From: Caballeronia terrestris
GTDB taxonomy: Bacteria; Pseudomonadota; Gammaproteobacteria; Burkholderiales; Burkholderiaceae
Length of the DNA stretch: 64,000 nt
Assembly (NCBI RefSeq): GCF_001544515.1
Contig: NZ_FCOL02000018.1
Coordinates: 59,136 to 123,135, forward strand
Direction of reading: 5' to 3'
The position numbers and the translations under genes were made by a program. This document shows, in pieces, positions 7,882 to 18,068 of this stretch. The notes below the pieces were generated by a model that ran no database searches, was not told the origin of the DNA, and saw only the letters and a program-made list of their open reading frames with translations. Every line of letters starts with the position of its first letter. The first letter of the stretch is position 1.

Positions 7882-9333
7882 TCAAGGCGTCAGCGACACC
7901 CAGATCGCCTTTGGCTCGGTGAAGTTTTCGATGGCAACATCGCCATGTTCGCGCCCGAAACCCGAATCGCCGGAGCCGCCCCACGGCAGGCGCACGTCCG
8001 TGTAGCCGTACGTGTTGACCCAGACGGTGCCCGCCTTCAGCTCCGCCGCCATCCGGTGCACGCGGCCGATGTCCGCGCTCCACACGCCCGCCGCGAGGCT
8101 GTAGGCGGTGCCGTTGGCGATGCGCAGGGCGTCGGCTTCGTCGTCGAAGGGAATCACGCTTACCACCGGGCCGAAGATTTCCTCCTGCGAGATGCGCATT
8201 TCGTGCGCGACGTTCGCGAACACTGTCGGCTCGACGAAATAGCCGCGCTCGCCGGTGCGCCGTCCGCCCGTCACGAGCGACGCACCCTCGCCCTTGCCGA
8301 TATCGACGTAATCGAGCACCGTCTTCATCTGTTTCGACGAAATCAGCGGGCCCATGGTGGTCTCGCGCTGCGACGGATCGCCGAGCTTGATCGACTTGGC
8401 GCGCTGCGCCAGCATCTCGACGACGTCGTCGTAGACCGCGCGCTGCACCAGCACGCGCGAGCCCGCCGAGCACACCTGCCCCGCGTTGAAGAATATGCCG
8501 GAGGCGGCGGCGCGGGTGGCGGCGTCGAGGTTGGCATCGGCGAAAATCACGTTCGCCGACTTGCCGCCGAGTTCCAGCGTCACGCGCTTGAAGTTGCTCG
8601 CGGCGCCCTGCAGAATGCCGCGCCCCACTGACGGCGACCCGGTGAACGTGATTTTGTCGACGCCCGGATGCGCTACGAGCGCGTCGCCGACCACCGATCC
8701 CTTGCCGGTGACGATATTCAGCACGCCCGGCAGGACGCCCGCTTCGAGCGCGAGCTTGCCGATCATCAGCGCCGAGAGCGGCGTGATTTCGGCCGGTTTC
8801 ACGATCAGCGTGCAGCCGCAGGCGAGCGCCGGCGCGATCTTCCACATGCCGATCATCAGCGGGAAGTTCCACGGGACGATCGCCGCGACCACGCCGACCG
8901 GCTCGCGCACCGTGTAAGTGAGCGCGTCGGGGCGCGCCGGCACGACCTGGCCGTTGATCTTGTCGCACCAGCCGGCGTAGTAGGCGAGCGTATCGATGGC
9001 GGCGGGCACGTCCTGACGCTGCACGCCCGCGATCGGCTTACCGCAGTCGAGGCTCTCGACGGCGGCGATTTCCTCCTGGTTCTGACGCAGCAATTCGGCG
9101 AAGCGCATCAGGATGCGGCCGCGCTCGCTTGCGCGGATCGCGTTCCACGGCTTGAGCGCGGCGCGCGCGGCAGCAACCGCGCGATCGACGTCGGCGGCAG
9201 TGCCCTGCGCGACGCGCGCGATCGGCTGCTCGGTCGCGGGATCGAGATTGATCGAGTAGTCACCGCCGCTCGGCGGCACGGATTCCCCGCCGATCAACAG
9301 GTCGTAGCGCTTCAAGTCTGCTGTGTTTTCCAT
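7882..9333 (-). CDS. NAD(P)-dependent aldehyde dehydrogenase
   Basis: 483 residues from the ATG at 9333, with AAGGAG at good spacing. It belongs to the aldehyde dehydrogenase superfamily (betaine-aldehyde/phenylacetaldehyde-like class), oxidising an aldehyde to the acid. Visible motifs are PWNFPL near residue 155, the general base Glu254 in LELGGKSANV and the nucleophile Cys288 in NAGQVCSAGSR. EIFGPVVSV follows near the C-terminal third. The substrate cannot be told from sequence. It is a single-gene unit with a 17-bp inverted repeat in its promoter region. Its placement suggests that it belongs to the same carbon-source cluster as the transporter and regulators. Confidence 0.93.
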   Translation of the reverse strand: MENTADLKRYDLLIGGESVPPSGGDYSINLDPATEQPIARVAQGTAADVDRAVAAARAALKPWNAIRASERGRILMRFAELLRQNQEEIAAVESLDCGKPIAGVQRQDVPAAIDTLAYYAGWCDKINGQVVPARPDALTYTVREPVGVVAAIVPWNFPLMIGMWKIAPALACGCTLIVKPAEITPLSALMIGKLALEAGVLPGVLNIVTGKGSVVGDALVAHPGVDKITFTGSPSVGRGILQGAASNFKRVTLELGGKSANVIFADANLDAATRAAASGIFFNAGQVCSAGSRVLVQRAVYDDVVEMLAQRAKSIKLGDPSQRETTMGPLISSKQMKTVLDYVDIGKGEGASLVTGGRRTGERGYFVEPTVFANVAHEMRISQEEIFGPVVSVIPFDDEADALRIANGTAYSLAAGVWSADIGRVHRMAAELKAGTVWVNTYGYTDVRLPWGGSGDSGFGREHGDVAIENFTEPKAIWVSLTP

Positions 9334-9409
9334 TTGTCTCACTCCTTTTGCACTCGTAGGTCCAATCATGCTGGACCAGATCATTCATAAACGATAGCAA
9401 AACATTCTT

Positions 9410-9426
9410 ATCTGATTCATTCAGAT
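9410..9426. promoter_or_regulatory. inverted repeat upstream of aldehyde dehydrogenase
   Basis: ATCTGA-TTCAT-TCAGAT lies 77-93 bp before the start codon, in an AT-rich patch. It is a candidate regulator-binding site. Confidence 0.45.
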
Positions 9427-9538
9427 GGCCTTATGTTTCGGCGATAAAGACCGCGTCCGCTGACAAGAATTCTAGTGTGCGCTCGTTGCGCGAGAGGGGC
9501 ACAGCGGCGGCGAAGCGCCGGGGGCACAGGGACGAGAA

Positions 9539-9615
9539 TGGTGGGCCGGGTGGGACTCGAACCCACTATCGGTCGATTATGAGTCGACAGCTTATACCAA
9601 TTAAGCTTCCGGCCC
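9539..9615 (-). tRNA. tRNA with CAU anticodon (Ile2 or elongator Met)
   Basis: On the minus strand the 7-bp acceptor stem GGGCCGG/CCGGCCC, the D arm, an anticodon stem GTCGA/TCGAC around loop CTCATAA, the T arm GTGGG-TTCGAGT-CCCAC and an encoded CCA all fit a tRNA of 77 nt. The CAU anticodon means elongator methionine, or isoleucine AUA if C34 is changed to lysidine by TilS. I could not separate the two by eye, and I lean to Ile2. Confidence 0.95.
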
Positions 9616-9638
9616 TTTTGAGGAAAAAGGGCAAAAAG

Positions 9639-9658
9639 AAAGCGCCGGGCGGCGCTTT
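9639..9658 (-). terminator. rpoD terminator
   Basis: Stem AAAGCGCC/GGCGCTTT with a 4-nt loop lies 79 bp past the rpoD stop. Read leftward it is followed by CTTTTTG. Confidence 0.75.
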
Positions 9659-9736
9659 TTCGTTACATCGGAACAATGCGCCCGCTCTGCGAGGGTTGCG
9701 AGTTTGCCTCACAACGCCTCACAAAACAAGGGCCTT

Positions 9737-12244
9737 TCAGTTCCCTTCGAGGAACGACTTGAGCTTGTCCGAACGGCTCGGATGACGCAGCTTGCGCAGC
9801 GCTTTCGCCTCGATCTGACGGATCCGCTCACGCGTCACGTCGAACTGCTTGCCGACTTCCTCGAGCGTATGGTCCGTGCTCATTTCGATGCCGAAACGCA
9901 TGCGCAGCACCTTCGCCTCGCGCGGCGTCAGCGAATCGAGCACGTCCTTCACGACGTCGCGCATGCTGGCGTGCAGCGCGGCATCGGCCGGGGCGACCGT
10001 GTTGGTGTCCTCGATGAAATCGCCGAGATGCGAATCGTCGTCGTCGCCGATGGGCGTTTCCATCGAGATCGGCTCCTTCGCGATCTTCATGATCTTGCGG
10101 ATCTTGTCTTCCGGCATCTCCATCTTCTCGGCAAGCGTCGCCGGATCCGGCTCGAGACCGGTTTCCTGCAAAATCTGCCGCGAAATCCGGTTCATCTTGT
10201 TGATCGTTTCGATCATGTGAACCGGAATCCGGATGGTGCGTGCCTGGTCCGCAATCGACCGCGTAATCGCCTGACGAATCCACCACGTCGCGTACGTCGA
10301 GAACTTGTAACCGCGACGATATTCGAACTTGTCCACCGCCTTCATCAGGCCGATGTTGCCTTCCTGGATCAGGTCGAGGAACTGCAGGCCGCGGTTCGTG
10401 TATTTCTTCGCAATCGAAATCACGAGACGCAGGTTGGCCTCGGTCATTTCGCGTTTCGCCTGACGCGCCTTCAGTTCGCCCGCCGCCATCTGGCGGTTGG
10501 TTTCCTTCAGGTCCTTCAAAGGCAACACGACGCGCGCCTGCAAATCGAGCAGACGCTGCTGCTGCTCGCGGATCGCCGGAACGTTGCGCTCGAGGATCGC
10601 GCTGTAGCCGTGCCCTTCCGCGACAACCTTTTCCGACCAGTCGAGATCCGTCTCATTGCCCGGGAAACGGGCGATGAATTCGGCGCGCGGCATGCCGCAC
10701 TTGTCCACGACGGTATGCAGAATCTGCCGCTCGACCTGACGCACTTCGTCGACCTGCGCGCGCAGCGTATCGCACAGACGCTCGACGGTGCGCGCCGTGA
10801 AGCGGATCGACATCAGCTCGGTCTGGATGGCTTCCTGCGCCTTCAGATACGCCTTCGACTTGTAACCTTCCTTCTCGTAGGCGCGACGCATCTTGTCGAA
10901 CCATTCGCTGATCAGCGAAAACTTCTCCAGCGACGCGCGTTTGAGCGCTTCGAGCTGAGCCGCGTTGGCATTCGCTTGCGCGGTGCTTTCGTCCTCTTCC
11001 TCCTCGTCGTCGCTCTCTTCCTCGGTCGCCTCTTCCTCGTCCTCGCTTTCGATCGCTTCCGCTTCCTGCTCGGAGAAACCGTCGGCGTCGGCGGCGTTCG
11101 GATCGATCAGGCCGTCGACGAGTTCGTCCACGCGCGTCTCTTCGTTCTGCACGCGCTCGGCCATCGCGAGGATATCGGCGATGGTCGTCGGGCAGGCGGA
11201 GATCGCCATGACCATGTGCTTCAGGCCGTCTTCGATCCGCTTCGCGATCTCGATTTCGCCTTCGCGCGTCAGCAACTCGACCGTACCCATTTCGCGCATG
11301 TACATGCGCACGGGATCGGTCGTGCGGCCGAATTCGGAATCGACGGTGGACAGCGCGACTTCCGCTTCTTCCTCGACTTCGTCGTCGGTGGAGGCGGCGG
11401 GCGCGTTGTCGTTCAGGAGCAGCGTCTCGGCATCGGGCGCCTGCTCGTAGACGGCGACGCCCATGTCGTTGAACGTGCTGATGATCCCTTCGATCGCTTC
11501 CGTTTCCGTGAAGTTGTCGGGCAGGTGATCGTTGATTTCCGCGTACGTCAGGAAGCCGCGCTCCTTGCCGAGCTTGATCAGCGCGCGCAGTTTCGAACGG
11601 CGCTCCTCGAGTTCTTCGAGCGTGCCGGGCGCGGCGGAAGCGAACGCGTCTTTCAGCAGCGCTTTTTCCTTCGCGCGGCGATCGCGTGCCTTCACCTTTT
11701 CCACCTTGGCCGGCGGAGCGGCGACGGCGGGCTCTGCGTTTTGCGTTGCGTCGTCTTCGACGGGTACTTCGTTCAGCTTTTTCGTCATGGAATTCGCCGT
11801 GCCGGCTTTAGTCTCGACTCGCGGCTGCTGGACGGCAGCCGATGGAACCGTGGAATCTGAATGTGCGCGCGCTACTTCGTCCCGCGTGCCCTGCCCGGGG
11901 TCGTGCCGCGGGCCATCGCGTTCGCGATGACTTCGACCCTCGCTCCGTCCCTCAATAGCAGCCGCTTCCCTTATGCCCGTCTGTTCGTCTGCGATCGTAT
12001 CCGCCCGGCCGGGGTCCTCCGGAGCACGCACGGCCTTCACCGACGTAGCGGACGCCTTCTTCCCAGCCAGTTCAGCCAGCGCCCTCTTCCTCGAACGCGC
12101 CTCGTCGCGCGGTTCGGCACGGGCCTTCGATTCACCGGAGGAGGAAGTTGACGCACCGGGAACCCCCGTGGGGGCCACTGCCCGGTCCGGCTCCGTCGAG
12201 CCGCCGTGTCCTGTCACTTTCTTCCCGCTCGTAGTCTTTGCCAT
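9737..12244 (-). CDS. rpoD: primary sigma factor sigma-70
   Basis: The product directs RNA polymerase to housekeeping promoters. As drawn it has 835 residues, longer than the usual 600-700. Region 1.1 begins near residue 200, and a very acidic non-conserved stretch lies around 385-430. Regions 2.1-2.4 are clear ([18 protein letters not shown]) and region 4.2 is [19 protein letters not shown]. The first 152 residues are low-complexity and rich in Ser, Ala, Arg and Glu. An in-frame ATG at 11788 ([13 protein letters not shown]) would give a 683-residue protein nearer family size. Neither start has a strong ribosome site. Confident as rpoD, unsure of the start. It lies downstream of dnaG in the macromolecular synthesis block. 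Confidence 0.97.
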   Translation of the reverse strand: MAKTTSGKKVTGHGGSTEPDRAVAPTGVPGASTSSSGESKARAEPRDEARSRKRALAELAGKKASATSVKAVRAPEDPGRADTIADEQTGIREAAAIEGRSEGRSHRERDGPRHDPGQGTRDEVARAHSDSTVPSAAVQQPRVETKAGTANSMTKKLNEVPVEDDATQNAEPAVAAPPAKVEKVKARDRRAKEKALLKDAFASAAPGTLEELEERRSKLRALIKLGKERGFLTYAEINDHLPDNFTETEAIEGIISTFNDMGVAVYEQAPDAETLLLNDNAPAASTDDEVEEEAEVALSTVDSEFGRTTDPVRMYMREMGTVELLTREGEIEIAKRIEDGLKHMVMAISACPTTIADILAMAERVQNEETRVDELVDGLIDPNAADADGFSEQEAEAIESEDEEEATEEESDDEEEEDESTAQANANAAQLEALKRASLEKFSLISEWFDKMRRAYEKEGYKSKAYLKAQEAIQTELMSIRFTARTVERLCDTLRAQVDEVRQVERQILHTVVDKCGMPRAEFIARFPGNETDLDWSEKVVAEGHGYSAILERNVPAIREQQQRLLDLQARVVLPLKDLKETNRQMAAGELKARQAKREMTEANLRLVISIAKKYTNRGLQFLDLIQEGNIGLMKAVDKFEYRRGYKFSTYATWWIRQAITRSIADQARTIRIPVHMIETINKMNRISRQILQETGLEPDPATLAEKMEMPEDKIRKIMKIAKEPISMETPIGDDDDSHLGDFIEDTNTVAPADAALHASMRDVVKDVLDSLTPREAKVLRMRFGIEMSTDHTLEEVGKQFDVTRERIRQIEAKALRKLRHPSRSDKLKSFLEGN

Positions 12245-12361
12245 TTGCCTTTTTCGCCTGTGCCCTTAACACATCTTCAAGCTGATATGCGGGCGCCGTA
12301 CAAGGAAAACAAACTCAGAAAAAACAACTTGCTGAAAACCTGAAATTATAGCATCGCCGGT

Positions 12362-14236
12362 CTAGCTATCCCGGCTCACAACCCGCGCCGCCTTGATCTG
12401 TGCAGCCTTGGCCGAGAGCTCGCTGAACTCGGCAACTTCCTCCGCCGACAGCGTCGCCTGCCGCGCCAGCTGGTCCAGTCGCGCGCGATAGCTGTCGTGG
12501 CGCAGCTTGATAACCGTCGCCTGCAGCTCTTCGGCGAGCAGTTTCTTCTGTTCCTGGACCCTTTCGGACGCGCTTTCGTCCGCCGGATCGATCATCAAAT
12601 CCCGTCCATTTTCATCATAGGCGAGAATTTCCTGAAAGATATCTTCGTACGTGGGCGCATTCGGACCGTTTTGCAGGAGATCCTTGAGCACCGGAAACTC
12701 CGCGTCCGCCCCGAGTTCGCGTGCATGGCCGATCACTTCGCCGAACAGCTCGCCATGCTCGGTCATCAAGACGAGCGTCTGCTCGCTCTCCTGGTCGAGC
12801 GCTTTCGCGATGCTCGGATACATCACCAGATTGCGCAGCGCCCGCTGCTCCTGGCCCGTCACGCGCCGACGCTCGCTCTTCGGCACCGCGCGGCGCGCGA
12901 CCGCCGCCGCGCGCGAATCGATGTCGCAGAGCGCGGCGATTTCCGCAAATGGCGTCGAGAGCCGGTCTGCCAGCATGTGCAATATCTGCACCCGCAGCGC
13001 GTTCGCCGGCAGCGCCTGCAGAAGCGGCTTCGCGTCGAACAGCGCCTTCGCGCGGCCTTCCGGCTGATCCAGCTCCTTATCGTTCAGCACTTCGTTGAGC
13101 AGAAACTGCGACAGCGGCATCGCCCGGTCGACCTGTTCGCCGAAACCATCCGCGCCGAATTCGCGCACGTAACTGTCCGGATCGTGCTCCTTCGGCAGGA
13201 ACAGGAAACGGATCGTGCGGTTGTCGGCGGCGTGCGGCAGGCACGCTTCAAGCGCACGGCGGGCGGCGCGCCGTCCGGCCGAATCGCCGTCGAAACTGAA
13301 GACGACCGTCTCCGTCTGCCGGAACAGCTTCTGGACATGGACCGGCGTGCACGCGGTGCCAAGCGTCGCGACGGCGTTCGCGAACCCGAGTTGCGCGAGC
13401 GCCACGACGTCCATATACCCTTCGACGACCAGCACATAGCCCAGTTCGCGGATCGCGAGACGCGCCTCGAACAGCCCGTAAAGCTCGCTGCCCTTGCTAA
13501 ATAGCGGCGTTTCGGGCGAATTCAAATACTTGGGCTCGCCGCTGTCGAGAATGCGCCCGCCGAAGCCGATCACGTTCCCCTTCACGTTGCGGATCGGGAA
13601 CATCACGCGTTCGCGGAAACGGTCGTATCGACGGGATTGGCCCTGCGCGTCGTTCTTCTCGCTGACGATCACAAGTCCCGCCTCGACCAAATTGTCGCTG
13701 CGGTAGTCGGGGAATGCGGTTTCGAGGTTCTGCCAGCCGTCGGGCGCGTAGCCGAGGCCGAAGCGCGCGGCGATCTCGCCCGTCAGCCCGCGCTTTTTGA
13801 GGTACGCGATCGCATTCGGCGCGCCGCGCAACTGCTTGCGATAAAAATCGCAGGCAGCCTGCATGACTTCGGTCAGCGCGACGCTCACGGCCTTGCTCGG
13901 CCCGGGCGCGTAGCCTTCGCCGCTGCCGCCCCTGAACGAAGACGGTTCCTGCGGCACGGTCAGCCCGCACGATTGCGCGAGTTCCTTGACGGCTTCCGGG
14001 AACGTGAGGCCGGTGTGATCCATGAGAAAGCTGATCGCCGTGCCGTGCGCGCCGCAACCGAAGCAGTGATAGAACTGCTTGGTCGGGCTGACCGTGAACG
14101 ACGGGCTTTTCTCGTTGTGGAACGGACAAAGCCCCATGAAATTCGCGCCGCCCTTCTTCAACTGGACGAAGCGGCCCACCACGTCGACGATATCGACGCG
14201 GTTGAGCAGGTCCTGCAGGAAAGCGTGCGGAATCAC
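12362..14236 (-). CDS. dnaG: DNA primase
   Basis: 624 residues. It makes the RNA primers for replication at the fork with DnaB helicase. The N-terminal CHC2 zinc finger is intact (CPFHNEKSPSF and CFGCGAHG, about residues 38-65). The Toprim catalytic core shows LVVEGYMDVVAL and FSFDGDSAGRRAA, and a C-terminal helicase-binding domain follows. The start is GTG, 13 bp after the yqeY stop, so the two are cotranscribed. rpoD follows after 117 bp. Confidence 0.97.
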   Translation of the reverse strand: MIPHAFLQDLLNRVDIVDVVGRFVQLKKGGANFMGLCPFHNEKSPSFTVSPTKQFYHCFGCGAHGTAISFLMDHTGLTFPEAVKELAQSCGLTVPQEPSSFRGGSGEGYAPGPSKAVSVALTEVMQAACDFYRKQLRGAPNAIAYLKKRGLTGEIAARFGLGYAPDGWQNLETAFPDYRSDNLVEAGLVIVSEKNDAQGQSRRYDRFRERVMFPIRNVKGNVIGFGGRILDSGEPKYLNSPETPLFSKGSELYGLFEARLAIRELGYVLVVEGYMDVVALAQLGFANAVATLGTACTPVHVQKLFRQTETVVFSFDGDSAGRRAARRALEACLPHAADNRTIRFLFLPKEHDPDSYVREFGADGFGEQVDRAMPLSQFLLNEVLNDKELDQPEGRAKALFDAKPLLQALPANALRVQILHMLADRLSTPFAEIAALCDIDSRAAAVARRAVPKSERRRVTGQEQRALRNLVMYPSIAKALDQESEQTLVLMTEHGELFGEVIGHARELGADAEFPVLKDLLQNGPNAPTYEDIFQEILAYDENGRDLMIDPADESASERVQEQKKLLAEELQATVIKLRHDSYRARLDQLARQATLSAEEVAEFSELSAKAAQIKAARVVSRDS

Positions 14237-14249
14237 CGTGGAAACGCGC

Positions 14250-14699
14250 TTACTTCGTCAGCGCCGCTTTCACCTGCGCCGAGACGGCCGTCATGTCGGC
14301 CTTGCCCGCGAGCTTCGGCTTCAGCACGCCCATCACCTTGCCCATGTCTTGCGGGCCGGCGGCGCCCGTCGCGGCGACGGCGGCCGCGACTTCCGCCGCG
14401 ATCGCTTCCGCCGAGAGTTGCTCCGGCATGTAGGCGGCGAGCACGGTCAGCTCGGCGCTTTCCTTTGCGACCAGATCGTCGCGGCCGGCGGCCTGGAACT
14501 GGCTGATCGAGTCCTTGCGCTGCTTCATCATCTTGTCGATGACGGCGGTCACGGCGGCGTCGTCAAGGGTGACGCGCTCGTCGACCTCACGCTGCTTGAT
14601 CGCGGCGAGCAACAGGCGAATAGTTCCGAGGCGCTCGGTTTCCCGCGCGCGCATCGCGTTTTTCATGTCGTCGCTGATCTGGTCCTTGAGGCTCATCAT
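14250..14699 (-). CDS. yqeY: YqeY / GatB-tail domain protein
   Basis: 149 residues of the YqeY family, related to the tRNA-binding tail of GatB. Its role is uncertain, perhaps in tRNA-linked amidation or RNA binding. Signatures include DMKNAMRARETERLGTIRLL and GPQDMGKVMGVLKPKLAGKAD. Two ATG codons in tandem (14699, 14696) are possible starts. It heads the yqeY-dnaG-rpoD operon, and the rpsU gene often found before it is not present. Confidence 0.93.
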   Translation of the reverse strand: MMSLKDQISDDMKNAMRARETERLGTIRLLLAAIKQREVDERVTLDDAAVTAVIDKMMKQRKDSISQFQAAGRDDLVAKESAELTVLAAYMPEQLSAEAIAAEVAAAVAATGAAGPQDMGKVMGVLKPKLAGKADMTAVSAQVKAALTK

Positions 14700-14781
14700 T
14701 TACCCGTGCAATTGCAATTTTTGAAAAGATTGGGCCGGCGGCTTTTGCTTCGAACGCTTGGAAAAACCGCGCGAAATAAAG

Positions 14782-14814
14782 CAAAAACCCGCTTGGGATG
14801 CTTCCTCAAGCGGG
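14782..14814 (-). terminator. terminator upstream of yqeY
   Basis: Stem CCCGCTTG/CAAGCGGG with a 12-nt loop is followed leftward by TTTTTGC. It lies 83 bp before yqeY and 235 bp after the flavoprotein stop, so the transcript it ends is unclear. Confidence 0.75.
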
Positions 14815-14970
14815 ACCGTGGAGTGGCGAACAGGCCGGCTGGTGCGAAACAAATGGAGCTTCCTTGTCGCGTTTCAATGTGACTGTTCGCTTCGCGTCTC
14901 CTGATTCGCGCGTTCGGGCATTTTTACGCTTCGTATTCAGCCCGCGCCGATCGACCCGATGGTTCAATCG

Positions 14971-14976
14971 AGTATA
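14971..14976 (-). promoter_or_regulatory. candidate -10 element TATACT
   Basis: On the minus strand TATACT with a weak -35 (TCGAAA, 17-bp spacing). It could start the yqeY-dnaG-rpoD transcript or a short RNA ending at 14782. Confidence 0.4.
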
Positions 14977-15049
14977 GCAGTTCGATAGTGCCGTTTCGAG
15001 ATAGCGGCAAACCCTGCAAGCGCCGCGCCGCAAGGCTCGTAGCGCTGCT

Positions 15050-16291
15050 CTATACGGAGTCGCGCAACGCCTGTTCGCGGGCGAATTCGGCGGCGGCTTG
15101 CCCCGCCACCACGCCCGATGCCCACGCCCACTGGAAGTTGTAGCCGCCAAGCCAGCCGGTAACGTCTACCGCCTCGCCGATGAAATAGAGGCCGGGGACG
15201 CGCGCGCTCATCATCGTCGCAGAAGAAAGCTCGCGCGTATCGACACCGCCGCGCGTCACTTCCGCCTTGCGATAGCCTTCGGTGCCGTTCGGGGTGAGCG
15301 TCCAGCGCGACAACGACTCACCGATCGCCTTGAGCGTGCGGTCGGGGAGATCGGCCAGGCGCGCGTCGGCGGGCACGCGTTGCGCTTCGAGCCACGTATG
15401 CGCGAGGCGCGCCGGTACGTGCTCGGACAGAAATGTGCCAATCTGCTTTTTCGAGCCGGCCTTTGCAACGACCAGCGTTTCAGCCGGATCGAGGCCCGGC
15501 AGCAGGTCGATGTGAATTGGCTCAGAAGGATTCCAGTAGCTCGAAATCTGCAGCACGCCGGGGCCGGAGAGCCCGCGATGGGTGAGCAGCAGATCCTCGG
15601 AGAACTCACCGCGCGTCTTGCCCTTGCCCGTGCTCAACTCCACCGCCACCGACAGCCCCGACAGCGCCGAGAACGGCGCCCAGTCGTCGGCGGCGAAGGT
15701 AAGCGGGACGAGTGCCGGACGCGTATCGATGAGCTTGTGGCCGAACTGCTTCGCGACGCGATAGCCGAAATCCGTCGCGCCGATCTTCGGGATCGACAGG
15801 CCGCCGGTCGCGATGATCAACGCGGCGGCGTCGATCGTGCCGGCGGTCGTGTCCAGCGCGAAGCGCTCGCCGTCGCGGCGGATCGCATCGACCGTCACCG
15901 GACGGCGCCACGCCACCTGGCCGCCGTCGCACTCGCTTTTCAGGACGTCGATGACCGATTCGCTGGAGTCGTCGCAAAAAAGCTGGCCCTTGTGCTTCTC
16001 GTGCCAACTGACGCGGTACTTCTTGAGCAGCGCCAGAAAATCGCGTGGCGTGTAGCGCGCGAGCGCCGAGCGGCAAAAATGCGGATTCGCCGACAAAAAG
16101 TTCGCCGGTCCCGCGTTGATGTTCGTGAAGTTGCAGCGCCCGCCGCCCGAGATGCGGATTTTTTCGGCGAGACGCTCGGCGTGGTCGATCAGCACGACGC
16201 GGCGGCCGCTTTGTGCTGCGACCGCGGCGCTCATCATGCCCGCCGCGCCGGCGCCGATGACGGCGATATCGAAGGATTTCATGGCGCGCAT
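15050..16291 (-). CDS. NAD(P)/FAD-dependent oxidoreductase, HI0933/YhiN family
   Basis: 413 residues from the ATG at 16291, or 410 from 16282. The N-terminal dinucleotide fold is [18 protein letters not shown], the second family signature is [16 protein letters not shown] near residue 45, and the C-terminus ends in [14 protein letters not shown] and [19 protein letters not shown]. The family binds FAD and is widespread, but its reaction is not established. It is divergent from tsaD with 90 bp between the starts. Confidence 0.92.
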   Translation of the reverse strand: MRAMKSFDIAVIGAGAAGMMSAAVAAQSGRRVVLIDHAERLAEKIRISGGGRCNFTNINAGPANFLSANPHFCRSALARYTPRDFLALLKKYRVSWHEKHKGQLFCDDSSESVIDVLKSECDGGQVAWRRPVTVDAIRRDGERFALDTTAGTIDAAALIIATGGLSIPKIGATDFGYRVAKQFGHKLIDTRPALVPLTFAADDWAPFSALSGLSVAVELSTGKGKTRGEFSEDLLLTHRGLSGPGVLQISSYWNPSEPIHIDLLPGLDPAETLVVAKAGSKKQIGTFLSEHVPARLAHTWLEAQRVPADARLADLPDRTLKAIGESLSRWTLTPNGTEGYRKAEVTRGGVDTRELSSATMMSARVPGLYFIGEAVDVTGWLGGYNFQWAWASGVVAGQAAAEFAREQALRDSV

Positions 16292-16381
16292 TGTAACCGG
16301 GGCGCCCTCGCCAAGCCCTTGACCGGAAACGCGCAAAGGGCCCCGCTGCTATACTTTGACGTTACCCTGACCCCCAATCCC

Positions 16382-17410
16382 ATGCTAGTTCTCGGCATCG
16401 AAAGCTCCTGCGACGAAACCGGCCTCGCGCTCTACGACACCGAGCGCGGCCTGCTTTCGCACGCGCTGCACTCGCAGATCGCGATGCATCGCGAATACGG
16501 CGGCGTCGTGCCCGAACTCGCGTCGCGCGATCACATCCGGCGGGCACTGCCGCTGCTCGAACAGGTGATGGCCGAAGCGGGCACGGCGCGCGGCGACATC
16601 GACGCCATTGCGTTCACGCAGGGCCCGGGCCTCGCGGGCGCGCTGCTGGTGGGCGCGAGCATCGCGAATTCGCTCGCGATGGCGTGGGACAAACCGACCG
16701 TCGGCATCCATCATCTCGAAGGGCATCTGCTCTCGCCGCTCCTGGTGGATGAACCGCCGCCGTTTCCATTCGTCGCGCTGCTGGTGTCGGGCGGGCACAC
16801 GCAACTGATGCGCGTGACCGACGTCGGCGAGTACGAAACGCTCGGCGAAACGCTTGACGACGCCGCTGGCGAAGCCTTCGACAAAACCGCCAAGCTGCTC
16901 GGCCTGGGCTACCCGGGTGGCCCCGAAGTCTCACGGATGGCGGAATTCGGCACGCCGGGCGCCATCACGCTGCCGCGCCCGATGCTGCATTCCGGCGACC
17001 TCGATTTCAGCTTCAGCGGCCTGAAAACCGCCGTCCTCACGCAGAGTCGCAAGCTCGGCGCGAACGTCTGCGAGCAGGCGAAGGCGGATCTGGCACGCGG
17101 TTTCGTCGATGCCGCCGTCGACGTGCTCGTCGCGAAATCGCTCGCGGCGCTGAAGCGCACGGGGCTGAATCGCCTCGTGGTGGCGGGCGGCGTGGGTGCC
17201 AACCGGCAGCTGCGCGAGGCGCTCTCGGCGGCGGCGAAAAAGCGCCGCTTCGACGTCCACTATCCCGATCTGTCGCTCTGCACCGACAACGGCGCGATGA
17301 TCGCGCTCGCCGGCGCGCTGCGTCTCACGCGCTGGCCCGAGCAGGCCGTGCGCGACTACGCGTTCACCGTCAAGCCGCGCTGGGACCTCACTTCGCTCGC
17401 GACCGCCTAA
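16382..17410 (+). CDS. tsaD: tRNA N6-adenosine threonylcarbamoyltransferase
   Basis: 342 residues, family size. With TsaB and TsaE it transfers the threonylcarbamoyl group to A37 of ANN-decoding tRNAs (t6A). The start [14 protein letters not shown] is diagnostic. The metal-binding histidines are in [12 protein letters not shown] (near residues 111-115), and the nucleotide-binding stretch LVSGGHTQL follows. A TATACT lies about 30 bp upstream. Its stop codon overlaps that of the convergent glutathione transferase gene in CTAA. Confidence 0.97.
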   Translation: MLVLGIESSCDETGLALYDTERGLLSHALHSQIAMHREYGGVVPELASRDHIRRALPLLEQVMAEAGTARGDIDAIAFTQGPGLAGALLVGASIANSLAMAWDKPTVGIHHLEGHLLSPLLVDEPPPFPFVALLVSGGHTQLMRVTDVGEYETLGETLDDAAGEAFDKTAKLLGLGYPGGPEVSRMAEFGTPGAITLPRPMLHSGDLDFSFSGLKTAVLTQSRKLGANVCEQAKADLARGFVDAAVDVLVAKSLAALKRTGLNRLVVAGGVGANRQLREALSAAAKKRRFDVHYPDLSLCTDNGAMIALAGALRLTRWPEQAVRDYAFTVKPRWDLTSLATA

Positions 17411-18033
17411 CTCGGCGGATTGAACGGCTGCACGATCGCCTTGAACGCGGGCAGCGCCTCGCACTTGTCCGCGTGCGCGATCAGCGTCGGCCAGCGGGTC
17501 GGCGTAAAGAGCGCCGGATGCGCCTCGCGAGCAAAACGCAGCGCGCAGGCCACCGCGATATCCGCGTGGCCGATCGCATCGCCGAACCAGTACGGCGTCG
17601 CGCGCGGGGCACGGTCGGCTTCGAGCACGTCCAGCACGCGCTCCACTTGCCCCGTGCAACGTTTCACCCACACTTCCGACTCTTCCTTGTGCAGCACACG
17701 CTCATAGACGAGCGCGACGGCCTTGTCGCCGAGACCCGTCGCGAGCGCGCAGATCTTCTGCGCCTGACGCCGCGCCGGGCCTGATGCCGCCATCATTCGT
17801 TTCGCTTCGCCCGCTTCTTCATCGAGATAGTCGAGGATCATCGCGCTTTCGATCAACACCTCGCCCGAATCGAGGACGAGCGTCGGCACGCGGACGAGCG
17901 GATTGAACGGCGCGACCTTGTCGGCATCGCCGAAGACGGACCACGGCTTGTGCTCGAAGGGCATCCCGTAAAGCGTCAACGCGATGGCGACGCGCCGCAC
18001 GAACGGTGAATCGTATTGGCCGATCAGGATCAC
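17407..18033 (-). CDS. glutathione S-transferase family protein
   Basis: 208 residues from a GTG at 18033 with GGAG seven bases upstream. No ATG in the frame fits the domain start. The thioredoxin-like N-terminal domain begins at [16 protein letters not shown] and contains the cis-proline region [15 protein letters not shown] that binds glutathione. The all-helical C-terminal domain follows. The active-site Ser is probably in YDSPFVRR. Substrate unknown. It is 35 bp downstream of an MFS gene on the same strand and may be cotranscribed. Confidence 0.9.
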   Translation of the reverse strand: MILIGQYDSPFVRRVAIALTLYGMPFEHKPWSVFGDADKVAPFNPLVRVPTLVLDSGEVLIESAMILDYLDEEAGEAKRMMAASGPARRQAQKICALATGLGDKAVALVYERVLHKEESEVWVKRCTGQVERVLDVLEADRAPRATPYWFGDAIGHADIAVACALRFAREAHPALFTPTRWPTLIAHADKCEALPAFKAIVQPFNPPS

Positions 18034-18068
18034 GGCATGGCTCCGCTTTTTATTTTGGGACAGCCAGT

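Larger units (their letters stand above)
14700..15049. other. 350-bp region without a gene where rpsU is often found
   Basis: No S21-like reading frame is present on either strand. The region holds a minus-strand TATACT (14971-14976) and a minus-strand terminator (14782-14814) about 180 bp apart, so a short transcript without a long reading frame is possible. Confidence 0.6.

Noticed and set aside
9704..11860. 718-codon open frame antisense to rpoD
   Set aside because: It is a shadow of rpoD, with a composition typical of antisense frames in GC-rich genomes.
14815..14980. Possible remnant of rpsU
   Set aside because: A short TVTLKRDKEAPF-like stretch on the minus strand only vaguely resembles the S21 start, and no further similarity follows.
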